Assembly (NCBI GenBank): GCA_046723355.1 | Contig: JBKOUJ010000084.1 | Span: 1 to 11,439, forward strand | Length of the DNA stretch: 11,439 bases | Origin: 13-2-20CM-68-14 sp046723355 | Lineage (GTDB): Bacteria > Actinomycetota > Thermoleophilia > Gaiellales > Gaiellaceae | Direction of reading: 5' to 3' | Part shown: one piece after another, positions 1 through 5,773 of the stretch | Numbering within the stretch: the first letter of the stretch is position 1 | Layout: each line of letters starts with the position of its first letter | Program-made: the position numbers and the translations under genes | Notes under the pieces: generated by a model | The model's input: the letters and a program-made list of their open reading frames with translations, nothing else | Databases searched by the model: none | Told to the model about the DNA's origin: nothing

Positions 1-1
1 G

Positions 2-739
2 ACGGCCCGGAACATGTCGACGTTCAGGCGGTCGATCTGGGCGACGCCGACGCATAGCTGGCTGCTCGCCGACGGAGATACGACGACTTCGCTGGCGGCC
101 GGCCACTTCGTCCCGTCGGCGCGGGCACACCCTCTCCGCGACGGCGAGACTTATCGCCTCGGCGTCCTGCATGGCCTCGTGTTTGGCGACGGCAGCTGGA
201 ACAAGCAGGAGATCCGCTCTGGCCAGCATCTTCACTACGTCCAGCTCTACGGCGAGAAGGTTGCGAGGTTCAGGGGCTTCTTCGACCAGGTCAATTTCTC
301 GCCGTGCCTCGACGTCCACCCGGGGTACGTGGGGACGGGTGTCGTCCGCGCGCCGGTGAACTTGAAGCGTTCGCTGCCGGAAACAGGCGACGCGGAGTAC
401 ATCGCCGGTTTCGTCGACGGCTGGCTTGCCGCGGACGGCGATGCGGTGAAGGCCGGCTCGTGGCGGCTGCGCTCAAGCCACCACGAGGCTCTCGAGTGGC
501 TTGAAGGAGCAGCGCCGTACGCCGGCTACATCACGGTTGGGTCAGGCGAGGAGTCGAGCATCGCCACGAACTTCGGCGTCCGTAGACGATCGATCCGCTG
601 GCTCTACCTCGCCACCCGCGAGACCTACTGGCGCGTGACGAACGTGGAGAAGCCGGAAGTCGACGAGGCCGAACCCTTCTGTGCGGTCGTTCCGGAGAAA
701 CATGTCTTCACGCTCGCCGGCGGCATCCTGACGTCGAAC
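2..739 (+). mobile_element. LAGLIDADG homing-endonuclease intein in the ferredoxin (5' part missing)
   Basis: Intein blocks are visible in order (residues counted from ATG 14). Block B is ATPTHSW, with the TxxH pair T11/H14. The first dodecapeptide motif is around LGVLHGLVFGDGSW (49-62, acidic D59) and the second around YIAGFVDGWLAADGD (129-143, acidic D141). Block F is near EPFCAVVPE (220-228). Block G is HVFTLAGGILTSN (230-242), followed by +1 Cys243. Both endonuclease motifs keep their acidic residue, so the enzyme looks intact. The penultimate intein residue is Ser241 rather than the usual His; terminal Asn242 and Cys+1 are present. About 246 intein residues are in the window; block A and the N-terminal splice junction lie upstream. 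Inteins are self-splicing protein introns that spread by endonuclease-driven homing. Confidence 0.9.
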
Positions 740-919
740 TGCGGGGCGTGCGAACCCGAGTGCCCAGTCGAGGCGATCTTCCCCGAGGACGCGCTGCCCG
801 ATAAGTGGAACGACTTCGTGAAGATCAACTACGCGTACGGCGACGGTGCCGACGTGATCAACAACCTCGTCAACGAGTACGCGACCGCTCACAACGTGCA
901 AAACCCGCCGCTCGAGTAG
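2..919 (+). CDS. fdxA: 7Fe-type ferredoxin precursor interrupted by an intein (5' end outside the window)
   Basis: The frame is open from the window edge to TAG at 917-919. The last 59 codons (740-916) match the C-terminal half of actinobacterial FdxA-type 7Fe/4Fe ferredoxins: CGACEPECPVEAIF, followed by an acidic tail with PDKW. These proteins are small soluble electron carriers. The visible cysteines 243, 246 and 250 (numbered from the ATG at 14) belong to the CxxCxxCxxxCP cluster-binding motif. The first Cys of that motif, the other cluster-binding half and the true start must lie upstream. Everything before Cys243 is intein, so the functional protein requires protein splicing. ATG 14 is internal and not a start: the frame reads through from position 2 as T-A-R-N-M. 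The C-extein assignment is strong; the N-extein is inferred. Confidence 0.88.
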   Translation, partial: TARNMSTFRRSIWATPTHSWLLADGDTTTSLAAGHFVPSARAHPLRDGETYRLGVLHGLVFGDGSWNKQEIRSGQHLHYVQLYGEKVARFRGFFDQVNFSPCLDVHPGYVGTGVVRAPVNLKRSLPETGDAEYIAGFVDGWLAADGDAVKAGSWRLRSSHHEALEWLEGAAPYAGYITVGSGEESSIATNFGVRRRSIRWLYLATRETYWRVTNVEKPEVDEAEPFCAVVPEKHVFTLAGGILTSNCGACEPECPVEAIFPEDALPDKWNDFVKINYAYGDGADVINNLVNEYATAHNVQNPPLE

Positions 920-969
920 CGCGTTACATCTTCTCGCGGACGGGCAGGACCCCGCGCGTAGTTCCTTAG

Positions 970-976
970 AAAGGGG
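970..976 (+). promoter_or_regulatory. Ribosome binding site of the 983 gene
   Basis: AAAGGGG lies 6 nt before the ATG at 983 and fixes this start; no other in-frame start nearby has a comparable site. Confidence 0.6.
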
Positions 977-982
977 TTTTCG

Positions 983-1321
983 ATGCCACAGCAAGCATGG
1001 AGCGCGAAGCGCGAACGGCAGTACGAGCACATCAAGGAGAGCGAGAAGAAGCAGGGGCGCTCGACGCGGCGCGCAAAGCAGATCGCCGCGGCGACCGTGA
1101 ACAAGGAGCGCGCCCGCAAGGGCGAGTCCAGGTCTGCCTCGCCCAGCTCGACGCGCGACATCTCGTCGGGCCGGCGAGGCGGGCTTCGCTCAGGCGGCGG
1201 CCCCAGAGGCCGCACGAAGGAGCAGCTCTACAACGAGGCGAAGCGCCGCGGGATCAAGGGGCGCTCGAAGATGAACAAGGCGCAGCTGCAGCGCGCCGTG
1301 GCCGGCAAGAGCTCTCGGTAG
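983..1321 (+). CDS. Small, highly basic protein with C-terminal Rho-N/SAP-like motif ('plasmid stabilization protein'-like)
   Basis: This is a 112-aa protein very rich in Lys and Arg. Residues 1-50 (starting MPQQAWSAKRERQYEHIKES) resemble small actinobacterial proteins often annotated as plasmid stabilization or ChaB-like. A Ser/Gly/Arg-rich linker follows (50-77). Residues 78-108 (RTKEQLYNEAKRRGIKGRS and KMNKAQLQRAV) have the helix-extended-helix pattern of the Rho N-terminal/SAP-like fold. That pattern and the charge suggest nucleic-acid binding; this is inference. The gene starts 63 nt after the ferredoxin stop and ends 31 nt before the VOC gene on the same strand. Despite the usual database label, nothing in the window suggests a plasmid. 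Confidence 0.8.
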   Translation: MPQQAWSAKRERQYEHIKESEKKQGRSTRRAKQIAAATVNKERARKGESRSASPSSTRDISSGRRGGLRSGGGPRGRTKEQLYNEAKRRGIKGRSKMNKAQLQRAVAGKSSR

Positions 1322-1352
1322 CCCTAGCTCGGATAGGTATCGTGGCCGCCTT

Positions 1353-2054
1353 GTGAGACCGCTCACCCTCGACCACGTCGCCCTTTGGGTCGCCGACCGC
1401 GAGCCCATTGCGGACTTCGTGACCGCGCACGTCGGCATGCACGTGATCGAGCAGACCGATCGGTTCACGCTCGTCGGCTCGGACGCACGGCGCGGCAAGC
1501 TGACGCTCTTCGACGCCGAAGGGCCGCGCGAGCGTGGTGCCCTGAAGCACGTCGCGCTCCGTGTCTCCGACCTGCGCGCGGCGATCGCGGAGCTGCCGGA
1601 GAACCTGCCGGTCGACCAGCCGCGGGACGGCGAGGCCTACTTCGACGTCGCGGAGGGGCTGCGGCTCGGCCTCGTCGAAGCGCGGACCGAGGTCGATTAC
1701 GACCTTGATCACGCAGCCCTGTTCTCGCGCGATCCGACCGCGACCGCTCGGGTCTACGAGCGGCTCGGCTTCCGCTACGCGCCGCCCGGCGCGTCCGAGC
1801 AACCACGGGTCGAGGTCGGCGCTGCCTTCGTCGAGCTGCACGAGGGCGATCCGGGCAACCCCGAGCGACCGCTGCTGAACCACCTCGCCGTTCTCGTCGA
1901 CTCGGCCGATGAGCACATCGCCGAGGCCGAGGAGCTCGGCGTCGAGATCGACGACGTCGTCGACGCGCCGAACACGTACGCCGTCTTCCTTTGGGGCCCC
2001 GAGCGCGTCCGGAGCGAGTACGTCGAGCACAAGGCCAGCTTCTCTCTTACTTAG
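1353..2054 (+). CDS. Two-domain VOC (glyoxalase/ring-cleaving dioxygenase fold) protein
   Basis: A 233-aa protein with a GTG start. It contains two vicinal-oxygen-chelate modules: residues 5-110 (LDHVALWVAD, then LKHVALRVSDL, ending LRLGLVEA) and 117-228 (LDHAALFSRD, then LNHLAVLVDS, ending SEYVEHK). Candidate metal ligands are H8, H66 and E109 in the first module and H120, H177 and E225 in the second, as in glyoxalases and extradiol dioxygenases. The family covers isomerases, lyases and dioxygenases, and the substrate cannot be told from sequence. The same-frame FAD oxidoreductase follows with no spacer, which suggests coupled translation and a shared catabolic or detoxification role (inference). 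There is no strong Shine-Dalgarno site before the GTG. An A/T-richer stretch around 1333-1340 could be a -10 region for a short-leader transcript. Confidence 0.85.
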   Translation: MRPLTLDHVALWVADREPIADFVTAHVGMHVIEQTDRFTLVGSDARRGKLTLFDAEGPRERGALKHVALRVSDLRAAIAELPENLPVDQPRDGEAYFDVAEGLRLGLVEARTEVDYDLDHAALFSRDPTATARVYERLGFRYAPPGASEQPRVEVGAAFVELHEGDPGNPERPLLNHLAVLVDSADEHIAEAEELGVEIDDVVDAPNTYAVFLWGPERVRSEYVEHKASFSLT

Positions 2055-3110
2055 TTGATCGTCGCGGGCGCCGGCATGGCCGGGCTTTGCGCCGCAGCAC
2101 GGGCGCGCGAGCTCGGCATCGCGCCGATGGTGTTCGAAAAAGGCGACCGGCCGGGCGGCTCGATGTTGCTCTCGAGCGGGGTCGTCTGGCGATATCGCAC
2201 ATTCGAGGACTTCCGCCGCGAGTGTCCGGACGGCGATCCGCGTCTGCAGCGTGTGATCTTCGAGCGCCTCGACGACGCGCTGGACTGGCTCGAGTCGCTG
2301 GGGGCTCGGGTCGTGCGGCAGGAGACCGGCAACTCCCGCACGGTCGGGCGGCGCTTCGACCCCCGCGGCCTAACCGATGCGCTGGTACGCGCCGCTGGCG
2401 CCGTCCAGACCGGACACTCCCTGGGGACATGCCTCCAGCCGAGTCCCGAACAGCCGCTCTTGCTCGCGACTGGTGGCTTTCCGGTGCGGCTCGCCCACGA
2501 CCGAGGGCTAGCCCTGCGCTCGAACCCGTGGAGCGACGGTGAGGGTCTGGACCTCGCCGTCGCGGCCGGCGCCGCGACTACGGCCGGCATGGACGAGTTC
2601 TACGGCCGGGCGATGCCTGCGCCTCCGGCGCGCTGGGGCGACGGGGAGCTCGTTGACCACGCGCAGCTCTACGGCCGCTTCGCAACCGTCCTCGACGAGC
2701 AGGGCGGTCGAATCCCCCACCGTCCGGACGACTGGTCGGAGAACGGCCTCGTCCAAGAGGTCGCGCGCCGCGGCGGCCGCGCCTGGTATGTCGTCGACCG
2801 CAACGATCTCGACCGCGAGACGCCGTACGGGACGGTCGCGGAGGCGATCGACCGCGTTCGCGCGGCCGGCGGGACCGTCGAGCATCGGGGCGACAAGGTT
2901 GCCGTCCATGTGATCGCCGCCGTCACGCACACGATCGGCGGCCTCGCGATCGACGAACGGGGGCGGGTCGTCGACCGAGACGGCGCCCCAATCCCCGGTC
3001 TCTACGCCGCCGGCGTCGACGCGGGCGGTTGGTCGACGGGGGGCTACGCGAGCGGTCTCGCGGCCGCGCTGGTGCTCGGCCTGGTAGCCGCGGAAGACGC
3101 TGCTAGCTGA
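2055..3110 (+). CDS. FAD-dependent oxidoreductase, fumarate reductase/ketosteroid dehydrogenase type
   Basis: A 351-aa FAD_binding_2-type flavoprotein. The N-terminal Rossmann motif is VAGAGMAG (GxGxxG at 5-10), with E28 of VFEKGDRPGG expected to bind the FAD ribose. The mid-protein ATGGF is at 138-142, followed by NPWSDGEGLDLAVAAGA (157-173). The C-terminal FAD segment contains HTIGGLAID (292-300) and GLYAAGVDAGGWSTGGYASG (315-334). Members reduce or oxidise C-C bonds in substrates such as fumarate, tricarballylate or 3-ketosteroids; the substrate here is unknown. It is shorter than most relatives (about 450-550 aa), with a compressed stretch between residues 112 and 137. The start is TTG immediately after the VOC TAG. 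A later ATG (codon 8) would destroy GxGxxG, so TTG is favoured. No clear Shine-Dalgarno site is seen, consistent with termination-reinitiation. Confidence 0.85.
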   Translation: MIVAGAGMAGLCAAARARELGIAPMVFEKGDRPGGSMLLSSGVVWRYRTFEDFRRECPDGDPRLQRVIFERLDDALDWLESLGARVVRQETGNSRTVGRRFDPRGLTDALVRAAGAVQTGHSLGTCLQPSPEQPLLLATGGFPVRLAHDRGLALRSNPWSDGEGLDLAVAAGAATTAGMDEFYGRAMPAPPARWGDGELVDHAQLYGRFATVLDEQGGRIPHRPDDWSENGLVQEVARRGGRAWYVVDRNDLDRETPYGTVAEAIDRVRAAGGTVEHRGDKVAVHVIAAVTHTIGGLAIDERGRVVDRDGAPIPGLYAAGVDAGGWSTGGYASGLAAALVLGLVAAEDAAS

Positions 3111-3285
3111 CCGGCTGCAGGTAGGCGCAGCGCCGCGAATCGCCGGGCAGCGGCGAGGGCGCGATCTTCGAAACGCGCATCCGGCCGTCCTCCTCCTCTA
3201 CCACGTCGCCGATCGACGGAGGCTCGCCGTCGCGCTCACGAAGCTCGTATCCGGTCGGCTTCGACACGAAGAGGAGGTAGCTCAT
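3103..3285 (-). CDS. Conserved-looking 60-aa protein of unknown function
   Basis: The sequence begins MSYLLFVSKPTGYELRERDG and ends in a SPLPGD..RRCAYL segment. It looks like a compact, beta-rich small domain: alternating hydrophobic and charged residues, GD and PG turns, no membrane segment and no signal peptide. I do not recognise a named family. It overlaps the 3' end of the FAD gene tail to tail by 8 nt. Its ATG lies 13 nt downstream of the long palindrome. TAATAT (rc of 3295-3300) sits about 10 nt before the ATG, so the transcript could have a very short leader. The composition reads as protein rather than frame noise, but independent evidence is limited. Confidence 0.65.
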   Translation of the reverse strand: MSYLLFVSKPTGYELRERDGEPPSIGDVVEEEDGRMRVSKIAPSPLPGDSRRCAYLQPVS

Positions 3286-3298
3286 GCGGGCGCGATAT

Positions 3299-3464
3299 TA
3301 GTGCCCCATCCAGCAATACATGCCGGCTTCTGGCCCGCGAGCACGCGGCGCCAGAGCCCACCCTCGCTCTTGCCAAGGCTGCCAGCCTTGGCCGCGAGCG
3401 AGTGCGGCCTCTGGCTTGGTGCTCGCGACCCAGAAGCTCGGCGGCATTACTGGAAGGGGCACTA
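3299..3464. repeat. 166-bp imperfect palindrome (long hairpin) directly after the histidine kinase stop codon
   Basis: The outer arms are TAGTGCCCCATCCAGCAAT (3299-3317) against the reverse complement TAGTGCCCCTTCCAGTAAT (3446-3464). Further nested pairing blocks follow inward: GCTTCTGG, CGCGAGCAC, GCCAGAG, CTCGCT and the apex GCCAAGGCT/AGCCTTGGC around a 3-nt loop (3372-3392). I count about 60 paired bases per arm with small bulges. Several mismatches become G-U pairs if the minus strand is transcribed, the direction of the kinase gene. The TAG at the right edge is the kinase stop codon. It could be an unusually long terminator or processing structure, a REP/MITE-like repeat, or a structured RNA. 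No target-site duplication is visible at the edges and no gene is encoded inside. Confidence 0.85.
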
Positions 3465-4664
3465 TCCGTCGCTCTCCGCTGCGTACCGCGGCAGAACCAC
3501 ACGTACGGCGGTGCCGCCGTTCGCGCCTGCGCCTACGCTCATGTGCCCGTTCAGTGTCCGCGCCCGCTCCTCGATTGCCTCGAAGCTGCGCCGCCGGCGT
3601 TCACCGGCGCCGTCGTCGGAGATCTCCGTCGCGATCTCGCCGTCGAGCTGCTCGACGCGGATCGTGATCCTCGTCGGCGGCCCACGGCGGATCGCCTGGC
3701 TGACCGCCTCCCGGATGATCTGGTAGAGCCCGACCTGCGCCTTTTCGGCGAGGTCGCCTGCCGCGTCGAGATCGAGATCGATCTGCACCTGGCTCGAGAG
3801 CCCGACCTGCTCGGCGAAGGCATCCACCGCCGCAGCGAAGCCCCGGTCGCGCAGGACCACGGGCTCGATGTTGAACGAGAGGTCGCGTAGCGAACGGATC
3901 GTCTCGCGGTGACGCTCGAGCGCCGAGGCGAGCACGCGGCGGGCGTCATCGAGCCGGTTCGCCTCGATCGAACCGATCGCGGCATCGAGCATCAGGCCGA
4001 TCCCCGACATCGACTGCACGGGCCCGTCGTGCAGGAAGAGCGCAAGCCTCCGCCTTTCGTCCTGTTCGGCCGTCACGAGCTGGTCGGACAGCCGCGCACG
4101 TTCCGACTCGCGCACCTTCGCCTCGGCGAGCAGCCGCGCGTTCTCCGCCGCCCGCGCGGCAAAGTCTGCGAGGACGGTCGCGCGCGCGACGTCGTCGCGA
4201 TCGAACGGCCGGTTCCGCGTGAGCCGAAGCGACGCGATCTCTTCGCCGTGGACGCGCAGCGGGAAGAGCACCGACCGCTCCGCCGGGGCCGCTCGAGGCT
4301 TCTCACCCGCCGGAAGCATCTGCGCCCGGGCCCGGAAGATCCGTTCGGCCTCGCGGCGGGTCTGCTCGAGGATCTCGGACGCCTCGCGTGTCTGGGCGAT
4401 CGTCCCCATCGACTCGACGAGCGAGTCCAGGAAGCTCGCCTGCGCGACGAGCTCGCCCTCGGCGGCCCGATGCCTCCGGCGCTCGGCGTAGAGCATCGAC
4501 CAGGCGCCCAGGCCCGCGGCCGCAATCGCCCCGCCCAGGGCGATCCACCCGAGCCACTCACGCCCGGTCGCGAAAGCGAATGCCGCCACGGCGACACCGG
4601 CGACGACGGCAACTACCGCCGCGGCGAAACTAGTCGATGATCGCGTCGCGAAGCGCAATCGCAA
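3462..4664 (-). CDS. Membrane sensor histidine kinase, NarL/DegS type (HisKA_3)
   Basis: A 400-aa protein. Two N-terminal membrane helices lie at about 13-33 and 37-59, separated by a very short loop. A GAF-like region follows (about 75-180, with VLFPLRVHGEEIASLRL), then a helical linker and the HisKA_3 dimerisation domain (EQDERRRLALFLHDGPVQ, phospho-acceptor H212). The HATPase_c domain (about 305-392) has ISDDGAG (348-354) and a final GGTAVRVVLP. It should autophosphorylate and pass phosphate to the overlapping NarL-type regulator. The N-box is atypical: REAVSQAIRR has Gln323 where Asn is expected, and the usual GL before the ERA helix is replaced by SF. The ATG at 4664 overlaps the regulator gene by 35 nt; a slightly later GTG start is possible. 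The stop codon forms the edge of the long palindrome. Confidence 0.9.
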   Translation of the reverse strand: MRLRFATRSSTSFAAAVVAVVAGVAVAAFAFATGREWLGWIALGGAIAAAGLGAWSMLYAERRRHRAAEGELVAQASFLDSLVESMGTIAQTREASEILEQTRREAERIFRARAQMLPAGEKPRAAPAERSVLFPLRVHGEEIASLRLTRNRPFDRDDVARATVLADFAARAAENARLLAEAKVRESERARLSDQLVTAEQDERRRLALFLHDGPVQSMSGIGLMLDAAIGSIEANRLDDARRVLASALERHRETIRSLRDLSFNIEPVVLRDRGFAAAVDAFAEQVGLSSQVQIDLDLDAAGDLAEKAQVGLYQIIREAVSQAIRRGPPTRITIRVEQLDGEIATEISDDGAGERRRRSFEAIEERARTLNGHMSVGAGANGGTAVRVVLPRYAAESDG

Positions 4665-5268
4665 CGGCGTGCGTCCGCGTGTCCGCCTCGAGCTTCGTGA
4701 GGATGTGCCGAACGTGGCTCTTCACGGTCTCCTGGCTGATGAAGAGCCGCTGGGCAACGTCTGCGTTGGACATCCCGTCGGCGAGGAGTTGCAGGATCTC
4801 GCGCTCGCGGCCGGTCAGCATCTCGTCGCGCGTGTCGCCGAGGAACGCGGGCATCAACGCAGGGTCGACGAACCCCTCGCCCGCGACGACCTTGTCGATC
4901 GCCGTCAGCAGCGTCTCGTGAGGTGCCTCGTTGTGGATGTAGCCCTTGGCTCCGGACTCGAGGCCCCGTCCGAGCAGGCTGCGCTCGCTGTACGCCGTGA
5001 AGATGAGGACCGCCGTCTCCGGAACCGTTTCAGCGAGGATCTTGGTTGCCTCCAACCCGTCCATGCCGGGCATGCGGACGTCCATGATCACGACCTCGGG
5101 CTTTCGCCTCTCGGCGAGCGCGACAGCCGTGGCGCCGTCCGATGCCTCGCCGACCACGCGAATGTGCGGCGCGCGCGAGAGCGAAAGCCTGAGCCCCTCG
5201 CGAACGACCTCGTGGTCGTCCACGATCAGAACGGTGATCTCCTTGCGCCCCTGCCCATTTTCAGCCAC
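4630..5268 (-). CDS. NarL/FixJ-family response regulator with LuxR-type HTH
   Basis: A 212-aa protein. The receiver domain (11-130) has the acidic pair D17/D18 (VDDHEVVREGL), phospho-acceptor D63 (MDVRMPGMDG), T91 and K108 (SGAKGYI). The LuxR HTH (about 149-205) contains LTGREREILQLLADGMSNAD and the recognition region SQETVKSHVRHILTKL. It is a DNA-binding transcription factor activated by phosphorylation, with the downstream overlapping histidine kinase as the expected partner. The order regulator-then-kinase with a 35-nt overlap indicates one operon read leftwards. The start is GTG; the more usual start closer to ITVLIVDD has no ATG or GTG in a suitable place, so the GTG at 5268 is kept. Its targets and promoter cannot be identified here. 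Confidence 0.93.
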   Translation of the reverse strand: MAENGQGRKEITVLIVDDHEVVREGLRLSLSRAPHIRVVGEASDGATAVALAERRKPEVVIMDVRMPGMDGLEATKILAETVPETAVLIFTAYSERSLLGRGLESGAKGYIHNEAPHETLLTAIDKVVAGEGFVDPALMPAFLGDTRDEMLTGREREILQLLADGMSNADVAQRLFISQETVKSHVRHILTKLEADTRTHAVAIALRDAIID

Positions 5269-5304
5269 GGCCTGCCGGATTGTATGCGGGAAATCGGACT
5301 GTGT

Positions 5305-5645
5305 TCAGACGGCCAGGGCCAGCTGCTCCGCGATCACCGGCGGCTCGGGCTCCAGCCGGACGTGCCGACGGTCGCGGATGCCGTGCTCTTTAGCGAGTTC
5401 CGCCACTGGTCGCGCACCGGCTCGTCTGCTCCTTGCCGAGGTACGCCCGTCTCGCGTAAAGCCGCTCGTAGCGCTCGACCTCGTTGGGGGAAGTCCTCCG
5501 CGAGGGCAGTGAGGAAGTGCTCGCGCGTGCCCGGCCGCAGGAACAGGAGGTTTGCCCAGATCCCGCAGGCGCCGGCCTCGCGCGCGGCGCTACGACCGCG
5601 GCGAGCTGCTCGGGCCGGTCGGAGATTCCGGGCAGGAGCGGAGTC
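5305..5645 (-). pseudogene. Decayed C-terminal fragment of a second SplB-like radical SAM gene
   Basis: On the minus strand this stretch aligns along its whole length with the last ~115 codons of the intact radical SAM gene at 7789-8691. Recognisable pieces are LPGISDRPEQLAAVV, EVERYERLYARRAYLGKEQT and the terminal VIAEQLALAV plus TGA (5305-5307). Against the intact copy I find at least four single-base length changes: around 5590-5600, at the run of five Gs near 5486-5490 (four in the intact gene), near 5440, and near 5415. The pieces are therefore in different frames. The first ~185 codons, including the CxxxCxxC cluster motif, are absent. It lies 37 nt upstream of the response regulator start on the same strand. 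It is either a partial duplication or the relic of an old paralog. Confidence 0.85.
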
Positions 5646-5688
5646 CGCCCTGCCGGCTCCTCGGCCGAAGGCCGTGCGTGGCTAGCGG

Positions 5689-5718
5689 TTGACCGTGGTT
5701 GGTAGTGCGTGTCACGAT
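5689..5718 (+). promoter_or_regulatory. Possible promoter for the beta-propeller gene
   Basis: TTGACC at 5689-5694 is a good -35 match, followed after 18 nt by CACGAT (5713-5718), a weak -10. The placement about 55 nt before the 5774 start is reasonable, but the -10 match is poor. Confidence 0.3.
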
Positions 5719-5759
5719 CGGGCCTCGCCCGCGGCAAGCGAGATCCCTCTTGGGGGGAG

Positions 5760-5767
5760 AAGGAGGT
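5760..5767 (+). promoter_or_regulatory. Strong Shine-Dalgarno site that decides the 5774 start
   Basis: AAGGAGGT, a full anti-16S match, lies 6 nt before the ATG at 5774. It favours this start over the in-frame upstream GTG at 5699, and the signal peptide begins exactly here. Confidence 0.85.
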
Positions 5768-5773
5768 ACCGGC

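Noticed and set aside
3301..3726. Open frames starting inside the palindrome
   Set aside because: They cross the inverted repeat and the kinase 3' end, lack ribosome binding sites and have no protein-like pattern.
3909..4640. 243-codon + strand open frame inside the histidine kinase
   Set aside because: It is an antisense shadow, Arg/Pro/Gly-rich with no domain.
4669..5685. 338-codon + strand open frame across the response regulator and pseudogene
   Set aside because: It is a shadow of the NarL-type regulator on the minus strand; the product shows no family motifs.
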